Positions 52,581 through 63,378 of a stretch of 64,000 bases of DNA are shown here, one piece after another (position 1 is the stretch's first letter; the number at the start of each line of letters is the position of its first letter). The notes beneath the pieces are model-generated. The model had not been told where the DNA came from, ran no database searches, and saw only the letters and a program-made list of their open reading frames with translations. Source of the stretch: Symbiodinium natans (Eukaryota > Sar > Dinophyceae > Suessiales > Symbiodiniaceae); the NCBI GenBank assembly GCA_905221605.1, contig CAJNDS010002658.1:248001-312000 (forward strand), written 5' to 3'. Position numbers and translations under genes: made by a program.

Positions 52581-53180
52581 TCTCACTTGTCAGGACGGTC
52601 AGGAGATCCTCAGTGTGAACGATGTGCAGAAGACCTACGAGAAGATCTTGCAGGAAGGTGGCGAGAAGAAGGCCCGCTATGAAACTGTGAAACTGTCACC
52701 TCAGATGACGGTTGTGCTTCAGGAGTTCGTAGAGTTCTTCAGTGATACCCACACTTCCCCGTATGGAGAGTGAGAGGCTAAGCCGAGCTCTGACAATCCA
52801 GCGCTCTCCATTGACCTTGAGTTGGTCAGCACGGATGGCAGCAACTTCAAGTGGAAGCCTCTTGGTGTGATCGTGGGGGGGGGGGGGGGGGGCATATGCC
52901 GCTGGGGCGTGGGTGTGCGTGGAGCATCCCTCATGTTACGACCCCCCCATGCATGCCTTTAGCCTTGAGTAGCTACCGTACCGTGCAAGACATGTGGGCT
53001 GAGCTAGAGGTTCTTCTTTGATGAGTTGCTCAGGGTTTGATGAGGGAGATATGGGGTCATTTTCGGAAGAGGCACGTGATCAACCATGTGAGGTGGGGCA
53101 GCAACCACGCGCACTACCAATTCGGAGATCTTCTTATACGCCGCTCGTCAGGCTGTGGAGAACTTCTGGTGCCAGTTCAA
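52581..53180 (+). CDS. Possible exons of an unidentified gene
   Basis: Candidate exons: 52591-52745 (NDVQKTYEKILQEGGEKKAR and LQEFVEFFSD), about 52798-52870 (LSIDLELVSTDGSNFKWKPL) and 53036-53180 (MREIWGHFRKRHVINHVRWG). A run of 18 G lies at 52876-52893. Composition and codon pattern look coding, but I recognise no family. Confidence 0.35.
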
Positions 53181-53671
53181 GGTTTAGGTTTTTTCATCCC
53201 TAACTTCATTGCTTCTTGCTTCAGAGTTCACGTGCCCCAAGCCTCTGAATCTCAATAACATAGCCTTTGAGTCTCAATAACATACTCCTCCAATGTTGAA
53301 AAACAACCAAAACAGCCCCGACGTATGATGCGGAGCCCTTGCGCTGAGGGATCATGGAAGTGTAGCTGCGATTGCAAAACGTCAGCCCAAAATGCAATGA
53401 GTTGCACGGCTTTACACAAAAATCTCGCGCAAGGAATGACGCAGGTCAGTTTACATGATTCGACTCTCACCCTGTGTGCCTTTTAGAATAATAATGATAA
53501 TGCTAATTATAATAGTAATAACAATACAAAAAACAAGAGTAATAATCATTAGTATTTCTTTGTATTTCTGACCCCCGCCTCGTCGAATTCCGACTTCTCC
53601 GGCACCCAGGCCCCCTGTGGCGCAGCTTGGCCGGCTCGCGTGGCGTGAGGTGGAAGCAGCCTTGAACCCTC

Positions 53672-54455
53672 CTACACCCTAAACCCCAAACCCCAAACCC
53701 AAAACCCCAAACCCAAAACCCTAAACCCCAAACCCTAAACCCTAAACCCAAAACCTTGAACCCAACGATTCGGGGTGTAGGATGGTTTCTAGTTGGAGGT
53801 GTTGGAGGCTCAGTTTGGGGTTCAGGGTGAACTTTTTTGGGGTTTCCCCCTAAACCCTAAACCCTAAACCCTAAACCCTAAACCCTAAACCCTAAACCCT
53901 AAACCCTAAACCCTAAACCCTAAACCCTAAACCTTGTCATGCCTTGGCCTGGCCTGCAGGGCGGTGGTGCATCCTCCACAACCGCGGCTCGCCTGCGGGA
54001 GGGTTCTGTTTTCGGGTTGCCGCACATGGGGTTTAGGGTTTAGGGTTTGGGGTTTAGGGTTTAGGGTTGAGGGTTTAGGGTTTGGGGAGTGTTGGGTGCC
54101 TGTCGCCCGTCCCGTTCATGTAATTGTGGGTGGGCAGGTGTCTTGAAGCATATGGGTGCGGGTGTGGGGTGATGAGAGGTCGGACCCCGTGCACCTTGAA
54201 TTCCTTTTTCTAATGCCAGAGCTCCTAGTGCCAGAGCTGTACAAGCAGCCACATCTCCTGGTTTTCGCATGGCCCACTGCGATAAGGCTTGCTCTGCCAT
54301 CATCGGGCAATCTCCACAACTGCACCTGGGTCGCACAAGTCTGTCGAATGATCTCCCTAAACCAGCATAAATCTTAAACCCTAAAACCTAAACCCTGAAC
54401 CCTGAACCCTAAACCCTGAACCCTGAACCCTAAACCCTAAAACCGAAACCCTCTT
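53672..54455 (+). repeat. Cluster of telomeric tracts
   Basis: CCCTAAA/CCCCAAA at 53672-53763, perfect CCCTAAA at 53849-53936, TTTAGGG at 54029-54086 and CCCTGAA/CCCTAAA at 54372-54455. The DNA at 54090-54360 between them could include a short exon, but no motif is visible. Confidence 0.95.
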
Positions 54456-54723
54456 AAGCCTTTGCCAGGCCTGCCAGACTTATGGATTCAATGCTTCCCG
54501 CTCTGCGAAAGGCCGGGGTGTTAGCCGCAGGGGCGCTTCAATGGGGCCACCTTTTCTTCTTCTGCATGTTTTCCATGCGACGAGGTATGGGCCTCTGGTC
54601 AAGCTACGCATATTCGACGACGTGGTCTACGACCCATGTCTGCAAAATGCTGGGGAGCACTCTGGCGAATGAGCATCGCGGGCTTGTGCCGCATTCCAGC
54701 CTTACCCAACGTAGTCTGATTCC

Positions 54724-57700
54724 AGATCGTCGCCGACCCAGAGATTGTTGATATTGTGAACCAGATCCCAGACAAGCGCTTACCTCGGGAGGCTCCTTGG
54801 CGAGAAAGAGAGTTTGCATGGGGGTTTCCGACATTACTGTCGGGGTACCGTTATTGGGGTCCTTATCACTCAGGGGGTCCTACTATTTCGGAAACCCCCC
54901 ACATGTCTAGGCGAGTGATTGCAGGGGTTGGCGGCCCGTAAACCCTAAACCCTAAAACCTTAACCCTAAACGCTAAACCCTAAACCCTAAACCCTAAACC
55001 CTAAACCCTAAACCCTAAACCGTTCGAGGTCTTCGGCTGCCCCGCGCTTGCAGGGCAGGGCGTCTTCATCGCCGACGGCCAGCGCTGGGAGCTCCTGGCC
55101 TTAAGCTGACCCTAAGCCCTAAACCCTAAACCCTAAACCCTGAACCCTGAACCCTGAACCCTACACCCTAAACCCTAAACCCTAAGCCCTAAACCCTAAA
55201 CCCTAAACCCTAAACCCTAAACCCTAAACCCTAAACCCTAAACCCTAAACCCTAAACCCTAAACCCTAAACCCTAAACCCTAAACCCTAAACCTCCCTAA
55301 GCCCAAGCCATAAGAGCTTGGCAGCTTGGGCTGAGTCAGATCTTAGCTGAGGTTCGCTCGCCATGCTTTCCAGGCAAGACGCATCACAAGCAGCGCTGTG
55401 TAGTGGAGTGGGTCCCAGTCCAGCTGCTGTATTGTATTATGCTAGATCATATTGTGGTATGTTATGTTACATTATATTGTGTCATATTGTACTTTATTAT
55501 GTATGATTATGCAAAAACAATCATTTAGCCGCCAATGCGAGCAAGCAACATGTGTTATGCGCCAGTGCTTGTGCTTGTCGTTCGGTGGGTAGACCTTTCA
55601 AAGGTTCCTTAGACCTAGATCTAAACGCCTCAGGCCTCCGGCCTCAGCGGATTCTGTTATAGTGCCAGCAAAGCAACTGGCCAGCATTCCGTCTATGGCT
55701 GGCTCGGGACCTTGTGTGCCAGGCACAGCTGACGCCAGAGGCAATTGACAACCTGGTGCCGATCTTTGCTCAGCGCGCCGCCAAGCTCCAGGCGGAGACA
55801 AGAGGAGTTTAGGGTGTAGGGTTTTTGCCCGCCATTGCCCTGTAGGACGTGCTGGCCCAATCCACATCCAACATCGATATCTTTGCACCTTGGCCCCACA
55901 TTGATTCGCGTCGTGTTTCGTTGCCCAGATTGTTGCTGCATGTCTGTGGCTTAGAACTGGGTCGAGCGGGTGACCATGGACACCATCTGCGATGTTGGCT
56001 TTGGGCACGATCTCAAGTGTATGGACTCTGCCGACACTTGACCACCCAAGCAGTTTTATTTGGCTTTTGTGGCTGCCAAGCCAGCATCCTCGTGAGGAAA
56101 GGCGAAGAGTCTGCAGGGCAGTAGCCACCTTGGAACCCCCCTGACCTCTATGTCCCCTGTCAGTCCGAGGAGATGCCCCCTCTTCTGCCACTCTTCGAGG
56201 AAGTTCTCGAAGTCAGCCCACGCCTCACCGTGCTTCTGTCTCAAACCATTTCAGAGACTCCTCCATGCTTTCTGCGAGGCATCAACTCCAGCCTTTATGG
56301 TGCATTTGCAGCTTGCCTGCAGCCTGTTTTCGGGAGCAATTTTTGGGGCAATCCGCGTTTAGTGAGGGCCTTTTGTTTTCATCAATGTTTCAAGCAGATT
56401 CTGAGGACATCATGGGATCGCAGGCGCGCTGGTTCAAGAGGCGGGTCAAGGAGACAAGTCATGCAACTTTGCCCCATTTCTTGCGCCACCCCTGTCTCCT
56501 GCGCAGTCAACTTGACAAGCTGAATGGTATGCTTGACGAGATCATCACAGCCTGCAGGTCGGGACCGACCCCCAACCAAACCCTCAACTTGCCCTCTTCA
56601 TCTTGCCCCAGCAACCCACTCCATCCACCCCCCGGCCCCGCATACGCCGCTCTCTCCGCAGGGAAGGGCGGAGCACGGGTTCCTCGAACAGCCTGCCCGA
56701 GCCTTTGGGGTGAGACGTTCGCTGTGAGGACCCTCAAGATCCTTGCACGCAAAGTCTCTAGAGCCCTACAGTAAGCCTCAGAGTTCAGAGCACTTTGAGG
56801 CTCCACGCCCTCATTGCTGCCAAGTGCCCGCTGACCGGTCGCAGCTTCACGCAGTCGGAGCTCCAGGATCAGCTCCTGACAATGCTCCTCGGCCCTTAGG
56901 ACATGCTATCTTGTTGGCTCTAGAGCCGCACAAATCCGTACAAAGGCTCCAGGAGGGTTTCGGGCTCAAGTCCTTCAGGCTGGTTGCTGGACACAAGACG
57001 ACGACCTTGCTGCTGACCTGGTCTCTCTACTACATCGGCCGCAGCCCGCAAGTGGAGAAGAAGCTATGCTCCACATGGCCTTAAATTCGGCTTCAGGTGT
57101 GAAGCTTGATGAGTGCACGCTGGTTCGCACTTCTCCTGTGCCGAGGAAGCTCTTCTCGGAGCTGCGCCAAGTCTTCGGCGGGGACATGGAGCGAGCACCC
57201 ACTGGGGAAGATTTGAGGTTCCTTGCTCTGCCCACGGATGAAGTATGAAGCGCCAGTTTTGCTCCGTCAGGCGCTTGAAGTACATGGACATGGTCGTGCG
57301 GGAGACGCTACGCTTGTGCGCACCCGTGCAGGCGGCACGGGTGTGCGGTGTTCCCATTCAAGGACCTAAATCGAAAAGAACGTGATGGGTCAGCGTCTGT
57401 TGAATCGGACAACCTGCCGAGCAAAACTGTACCTTGTAACTGCAGGAGAGTTGCATAGGACTTCATCGAGTCCTGCAGTTGCCTGCCCTGGGGAGAGAGG
57501 TGGCGCAGCGGGGCCTGACGCAGCCGGTGGAGTGCGGGAAGTACACGCTGCTGCCTGGTGGCCACAGTGGCCGAGGCCCGCACGCTTAGGCACCGCACGG
57601 CACCGCACGGCACCGCATGGCGCGAAAGCAGGAGGCACGTCAAAGCATGTCGGTGTGGGGGCGGTGCGTCAGAAAGCTACAGCTACGCTCGAGATTGGGA

Positions 57701-60700
57701 ATTTGTGGATATGGGGACTAGATTTAGATTGGCCCGACACATCCAGCACCATTGAGGGGGCCAACATCAACAGTGGCATGCTGAAGTATTCTTGGACAAT
57801 TTAGCATTGGGGGGGGGGGCCTGGGCTAATCAGCATTCAGCAGTGCATGGCACATACAATACAAAAGTGTATAGGCTGCATAGGGCTTTGAGACTCGTGT
57901 GACAGGCAACTCGTGGGTTGCCGGACCCTCAGCTGACGCTGTTGCTCGGTTTCGGAACGCAAAACGAGCCCTTGTTGCAGGCCATTCACATCATGGGCAT
58001 CTCTCTGAGCCACTTGGCACAGACTACACAATGGCACGAGGCCAAAGGTGTGGTGGCCCCAAGCTCAGGTAAGAAGTACTGGGGAAGCGATGCCATGGAA
58101 TTTATCCCTGAGCGCTTCGAGCCGGCACCATCCTGAAGGGACCTCGCAGCGCGACGCGGAGAGTTGTTTTTGGGAAGGCCCTTGGCTCGCTCAGGAGAAG
58201 CTGGCAAAGTTTCATCCCTTCCAGTTCATGCCCTTTGGTGGTGGAAGGCGGTTGTGCATAGGCGGGCTCCACATCTGCGTGGAGAGACGTCATTATAGGA
58301 TAGAGAGGGCAGCTTAAGCAAGGCAACCTGTTCGCGATCATTCAAGCCAAGACCCTGCTGAGCATCACTCTGCGGAGCCTTGAATGAAGTAGCTTTGAAG
58401 CGAAGTTGCTGTGCATGCACTGCATGGCTTTCCAAACAAGAAGTGAGTAGTTGAAAGCTCAGGAAGTTTTACGTGCGTATTGCACCGGACAAGCCAGTGC
58501 TCTGGCCGGCAGTTGCTTCCAGCTTTGCCTGTGGCGGCATCCAGACTGCTCTTACGCCCGCTCAGGTGAAGATTGACCCCAAGGACCTCGCGACACCTCT
58601 GCCGGCCAGCAGGCAGATGTTCTTTTCTTTAGCGACCCCAAAACCCAAATCCCTAGACCCTAGATCCTAGACCCTATTTAAAACCTAAACACTAAACCTT
58701 AAACCCTCAACCCTAAACCCAAGACCCTAAACCCTAAACCCTAAACCCTAAACCCTAAACCCTAAACCCTAAACCCTAAACCCTAAACCCGAGATTGTCG
58801 ATTCAAGCCCCTCGCTGCCCAGGGGGGGCGGCGTATGGCTGAACTTCACAAGCAGAGACTACGACGAGCCGGCCGCCCCGGAGCCCGGCACAGCTCCAGG
58901 TGCCCCCTTGGTCTGCTTCTTGGGATTTAGGGTTTAGGGTTGGGTTTTGGGTTTAGGGTTTAGGGTTGAGGGTTGAGGGTTGAGGGTTGAGGGTTTAGGG
59001 TTGAGGGGATGGTTTTTCCTTGGTTTTTTGGCAGGTGCCCTGTACGAGTCCTTCCTGAATGACGCGACGGCGCAGTCCTTTGCAGGGACTTCCTTCAAGA
59101 GGAGCCCCAACCTCAGCTTTGAGCGGTTTGATCGCAAGCCTAAATTCGTCCACCAAACCTGCCCAGACCCAAACCCAAACCGCCTAAACGTCTCCAAAAC
59201 CCCAAGCCCTACACCCCAAACCCTCAACCCTAACGGGGGTTATGGGGTTTGGAATTATCAGTGAGCAGGGATGTCGGGTCAAGAGGGAACCGGAATCAGC
59301 CGAACAACTTTCGATAAAGGCCACGCGCGAGGGTCATAGCGCCCTCCAATCCATGTGTAGCTATATTCGCTCCTTATACATCATCCATTGTGTCTCTCGA
59401 ACCCCAAAAACTACCTAAAACCCTAAATTTTCAAACCCTAAAACACTAAAAGCCTACAACCCTCCAAAACCCTCCAAAACCCTCCAAAACCCTCCATACC
59501 CTCCATAAACCCTGAACCCTAAACCCTGAACCCTAAACCCGAAACCCTAGACCCGAAACCCTGGTTCCAACCTTAGAAATGCCGAAGCCTCAGAGGCCTC
59601 AAGCCCACGGGCGGCAGCTTCTTCACCGGCCCGCGGCCGTCGCTGCTGGTCTTGCCCCTTTGGCGAAAGGTTTTGGGGTTTTAGGGCTTATAGGGCACAG
59701 GGCATAGGGTTCAGGGTTCGGGGTTTGGGGTCTAGGGTTTGGGGTTTAGGTGTGTGGGGTTGAGGGAAAAGGGTATGGGGTTTAGGTTTCGGTTTCAGGT
59801 TTCAGGGCATCGGGCTCGGTTATAGGCGGTTGAGGGGTTTAGGGCACCGGTTCCCTAAAGCCTGACTTCCTAAACCCTTCGAGTTTTTTTTCGGGTGGGG
59901 GGTTGAGGATGTTTGGGGGTTTGGGGTTTGAAAATTCCAGAGTTGGACTAGGGTTTGGGGTTCAGGAGGCTCCCGTGAGAACCCATGAACCCTAAACCCT
60001 AAACCCTAAAAGGTGGGGCGGGGAGTTCGGCACGACGCTCGGCGCCGCGCAAGACTTCGCCTCCGCGGCGGAGCAGCGCGACTTCCCGGTCCAGCTGAAG
60101 GCTCTCGACGAGGTGCGCCTCCCAAACCCTATAAACCCATTTCCCATGAAGCCCCCCCTAAACCCTGAACCCCTGAACCCTAAATCCTGAACCCTGAACC
60201 CTACACCCTACACCCTAAACCCTAAAACCCTAAACCCATGAAACCCTACACCTTGAATCCCAAAAACGCGAAGCCCCAAAGCACGCAACGCCAGAACTGC
60301 AGCCAGTAGGTGAAGCCCTCGGCCTTGCTGGCTGGAGAAGTCAAGTCCGATTCCGGGGAGCTGCCGGTGGTCCTGATCGTGGTGGCCACGCCTCTCGGTT
60401 GCCGGAGTTGTGGTTTGCTATGGTTTGCTTGGAAGATGCTGCGCACGCGCGCTCCAAGGTACAACGGCCACCCGCCGCCGTGTCTCGGCGCGAAGTGCCG
60501 AAACGAGTGCTTCGAAAGGGGAAAGGATCGGAAAGGCCTCAGCCCGGCTGCTTTCTTGGCTTGTTGGAGCACCGAGCGATGTGGTGGCACCCGCAAAGTA
60601 TGGGGAATCCTGAAGCCGAGAAAGGAAGCTCAAGAAAAGCAATATTGAAGTGTCTGAGGAATGCTGCGAGCTTCCTGAAAGAGTTGGCGGAGGTCCCGGC

Positions 60701-63378
60701 GGCTGAGGAGGGTGGCTCGGTCCACATGTGGAGAGCTGGGTTTCACGCAATTATCTGATTCATTCTGTTGGCAATTTGCAGTAACTTGGACAACCCACAG
60801 TGTCGCTGTTCCCGTAGGCTTGTAGACTCCGCTCGACTTTCTGTGCCTGAGGATCGAACGAGCTCACCTTCGCAGTGCTTGGCGTTGCTCGAGGGCATTT
60901 TGGCGAGAGCGCTTCAGTGGTGCGAGAGCTCTCCGTGTTGTTGATCTCCTGACAGGTTGGGAACTCCAATTGGGTGTCGACCTTCGTGAAGGCGAGGTAT
61001 CCCCTCCCTTGCCTCCCTTGCCTCCCTTGCCTCCCTTGCCTCCCTTGCCTCCCTTGCCTCTCCCTGGCCTCCCCCAGGCGGCAAAAGATGTGGAGAGGCT
61101 GCTCATCCGAGCTGGCGCCAACAGGCTGCTTCCCTTGGAGGCTTGCCTCCCGAACCCGAGAAGCGGGGGTGGGGGGGTTCATGCTGGGTTGGCTCTGACT
61201 GCTGTCATCCCCAAATGTGGAAGAAAGGCTGCGGACAAGAACGATTGCTTCGAGCGGCAACTGCGCACCTGGCGGAAGGCACCGACACTTGCGGGACTTC
61301 CAGTGGCTTCCGGTAGGATGCTGAGCCCAGCTCCCAGCTGCTCCCTGGGCCCAGGTCATCTTCACCCACTTTGCAAGCTCACCCGCGGAGCTTGTGAAGG
61401 AAGCCGAGGGGGAGACCCATGCCGAGGCCTGGGGCATTTGCCTTATCACAGCTTTGACTTAAAACAATTCTGGGGCATATCTATAAACGGGTGACCATCA
61501 CAGCTTATGACTTAAAACAACTCTGGGGCATGTCTATAAACGGATGACCTACTTCAAAGGGGACCCTAATTTCAGAACAAGCCTTGGCAGGAAATGGCCG
61601 AGCAAATCCAGCTGGAGCCCTTCACAGGATCTCCCACCACGTCGCTTCAGGCCAACTTCGTTGAAAGGTCCCGGGCTTGGAGTTGCCACGACATGCCGTA
61701 GGCTTGCCTGCCTGAAGCAGCGGAGGCTTGGATACCAGAATTGCACGGTGAGCCTCAACGAGGTGGCTGCACGCCCCCATGCGCCTCCTTGGTCCCCGAA
61801 GTAGTCCGAAACATCGCAGGGGGGGGTCCCTCACCACCCTTCGAGAGCTCCTCTTTTTCCAGGAGCTCTGCGTACAAAGCGACGCCAGCAGCCCCTCGGT
61901 GCGGCAGATCGTCATTGACCGACCTGGTGGCTGTGCCTACGCCTGCGGCGACCACCTGGAAGTGCGGCCAAGGACGGTGGTAAGTCGGAGTTTTTTTCAG
62001 CCTCAACTCGCCAAACAACAGCAGGAATGGCAGCCAAGACTTAGGAACCCATGCCTCTGACTTCTGACACCAGATGCGCAACGCAGGAATCTGGAAGCGC
62101 AAGTCGGAGCCTCGGACGCTGGATGTAGGTGCTGCTCGAAACCTGCGTCGAGCCCTTGCGGCCCTCGGACCTCGGAAGTCTGAGGTTCTGCGCTGCTGTC
62201 ACCGTCTTGGGGTTCAGCCAGATGCCGTGGTTGTCGTGCAGGGCGACAAGGTCGATGACGAGCTTCCCAGCGGAGCCTCGATCAGAGGTGTGTCCCACCT
62301 AGCCGCCCTAGCCATGTCGAAGGTCAGAGGCAACTCACACGTGGCACAGCACAGCACTGCACAGCCGCTGCACTGAGGGCAGCCCATCACAGTGGGTGAT
62401 GTACTGTCCTTCTACGTGGACCTCTCGGCGCTTCCATCCCAGGAGGCTCTGGCGTCGCTGGTCCCTCATGTGACGAGCGCCAGCGAGGTGAGGGGGGGCG
62501 GTTGGACGACAGTGAACTGTGGAGTAGAACTGCAGAGAGTAAAGTTTGGTTCTATGCTCGCATAACTTAGAATCTTAGATGTTTTTCGTACGAGTCTTCA
62601 GCTGGTATTGGAGGCGGCCAAGCTTAAGCTGCTGACGGTGATGAAAGAGGACTCCGAATATGAGCGCTGGTGCAAGCGCTGCCTCTCCATCCTCGACATC
62701 CTTGAAGAGTTCGGCTCGATTCAGGTGAGCGTGGGTAGGTTTGTCGAGGTAGCTCCGAAGATGCAAGCTCGACTGTATTCGATCGCGTCATCTCCGCTGG
62801 CACGCGGGAGCAACGTGGAGCTGTGTTGTCGTGTGGCAACGTACACCGCCTCGCCGGTAAACGGTCGGGAAGTCACTCGCAAGGGCGTTTGCTCGTCGAT
62901 GCTGGCAGCCGCCAAGTCTGTGATTTGTAAGATCAAAGAAGCGCCTCACATGCGACTCCCCGAGGACCCCAGCAAGCCCATTGCCTGCATTTGCGGAGGT
63001 ACTGGAGTTGCTCCCTTCTTGGGATTTTTACAGGAGAGGGCGGCGTGCAAGAAGAAGGGTATGCAGACAGGGCTGGTGCACTTGTACTTTGGATGCCGAA
63101 ACGATACAGACTTCTTGCACAAGTCCCAGCTTCAAGAGTGGCAGCGAGAAGGGCTCTGTTTGCTGAAAGTGTCGCTCTCGCGGCCGACAGACGGAAGCGC
63201 CAAAGAGTACGTGTATCATGCGCTTCGACGGGATTCTGCAGATATTCTGAATTTGCTTGGGGATGGCGATGGGGCCGGGTACTTTTACATCTGCGGGTCT
63301 GCCTCGACTTTGGCGAAGGACGTCACGAACGTTTTAGTCGACATGCTGAGCAGCTCGCTTCGGAAGATGCCTCTGTAA
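54724..63378 (+). CDS. Cytochrome P450-reductase fusion (P450 BM3/CYP505-like), putative
   Basis: A P450 haem domain (54724-58670) is followed on the same strand by flavodoxin-like, FAD-binding and NADPH-binding segments (about 59990-63378), in the order seen in self-sufficient fatty-acid hydroxylases. All parts are split by introns rich in telomeric repeats. The last recognised P450 segment (VKIDPKDLATPLPASRQMFF) matches the C-terminal strands of the haem domain. Two linker exons (58795-58900 and 59034-59150) of unknown similarity follow, and I see no convincing stop and restart between. The alternative is two adjacent genes, a P450 and its reductase. The upstream N-terminal exons are not located. 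The product would take electrons from NADPH and hydroxylate a hydrophobic substrate. Confidence 0.65.
54820..54899. repeat. 80-bp inverted-repeat element
   Basis: Left end GGGGGTTTCCGA (54820-54831) is the exact reverse complement of TCGGAAACCCCC (54888-54899), and CATG occurs just outside or at each end. It lies in a P450 intron. Its right part resembles sequences at about 18892-18918 and 28371-28404 (TTTTCGTAAACYCCC). Confidence 0.65.
54939..55301 (+). repeat. CCCTAAA tracts bracketing an 86-base P450 exon
   Basis: About 11 units at 54939-55020 and about 27 units at 55108-55301. Only the exon at 55021-55106 separates them. Confidence 0.97.
55420..55515. other. AT-rich intron segment
   Basis: Repeats of TATTATGYTA/TATTGTRTCATATTG-like phrases lie in the P450 intron after the tracts. 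No coding sequence is seen. Confidence 0.7.
58640..58793 (+). repeat. CCCTAGA/CCCTAAA tract
   Basis: Degenerate units, then about ten perfect CCCTAAA, ending at the start of the linker exon at 58795. Confidence 0.96.
58795..59150 (+). other. Two linker exons between P450 and reductase
   Basis: Exon 58795-58901 (GGGVWLNFTSRDYDEPAAPE) joins exon 59034-59150 (ALYESFLNDATAQSFAGTSF, PNLSFERFDRKP). The intron between starts GTGCCC, ends GGCAG and is dominated by TTTAGGG repeats. The phrase CAGGTGCCC occurs at both splice sites. The frame is kept across the joint. I recognise no known domain. Confidence 0.6.
58923..59010 (+). repeat. TTTAGGG/TTGAGGG tract forming most of an intron
   Basis: About 12 units inside the 132-base intron that separates the two linker exons. 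Confidence 0.96.
59163..60011 (+). repeat. Mixed-polarity degenerate telomeric tracts
   Basis: CCCAAAC/CCCTACA units at 59163-59235, CCCTCCAAAA and CCCTAAA units at 59397-59565, TTTAGGG/TTTGGGG variants at 59670-59965, and three perfect CCCTAAA units at 59987-60011 directly before the flavodoxin exon. Confidence 0.9.
60123..60252 (+). repeat. CCCTAAA/CCCTGAA tract
   Basis: Degenerate units just after the flavodoxin exon, which is thus bracketed by telomeric repeats on both sides. Confidence 0.93.
61010..61068 (+). repeat. 10-bp CCTCCCTTGC minisatellite
   Basis: Six near-perfect copies inside or just before the exon encoding AAKDVERLLIRAGA. Confidence 0.93.
61445..61549 (+). repeat. 52-bp tandem duplication
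   Basis: Two copies of a unit containing GACTTAAAACAAYTCTGGGG and CTATAAACGG, differing at about five positions, in a reductase intron. Confidence 0.9.

Larger units (their letters stand above)
54724..58670 (+). other. P450 haem domain exons
   Basis: Exons in order: 54724-54800 (IVADPEIVDIVNQIPDKRLP); 55021-55106 (FEVFGCPALAGQGVFIADGQ then RWELL); about 55695-55800 (LTPEAIDNLVPIFAQRA); 55962-56038 (ERVTMDTICDVGFGHDLKCM); about 56410-56540 (WFKRRVKETSHATLP); about 56800-56900 (LHALIAAKCPLTGRSFTQSE); 56970-57060 (I helix, SFRLVAGHKTTTLLLTW); 57090-57240; 57268-57370 (YMDMVVRETLRLCAPVQAAR, the ExxR motif, Glu codon 57302); 57475-57550; 57985-58135 (ending GSDAMEFIPERFEP); 58190-58270 (FMPFGGGRRLCIGG, haem cysteine codon 58255-58257); 58315-58385; and 58480-58670. 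All P450 landmarks are present. The I-helix acid is Lys here (AGHKTT instead of AGHETT). Confidence 0.88.
60012..63378 (+). other. Diflavin reductase exons (FMN, FAD, NADPH)
   Basis: Exon about 60012-60111: FGTTLGAAQDFASAAEQRDF, matching the flavodoxin phosphate loop 'YGSxxGTAxxFA', then VQLKALDE. Exon about 60330-60405: LPVVLIVVATPLG. About 60650-60725: FLKELAEVPAAEEGG. About 61078-61145: AAKDVERLLIRAGANRLLPL. FAD domain: 61860-61980 (SVRQIVIDRPGGCAYACGDH), then 62200-62290 and 62390-62490 (VGDVLSFYVDLSALPSQEAL). A long final exon, about 62608-63378, carries RLYSIASSP (FAD-binding RxYS), GVCSSML, CGGTGVAPFLGF (NADPH pyrophosphate), LVHLYFGCRND and YFYICGSASTLAKDV. It ends SSSLRKMPL, without the usual C-terminal aromatic residue, so another exon may follow beyond 63378. 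Confidence 0.85.
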
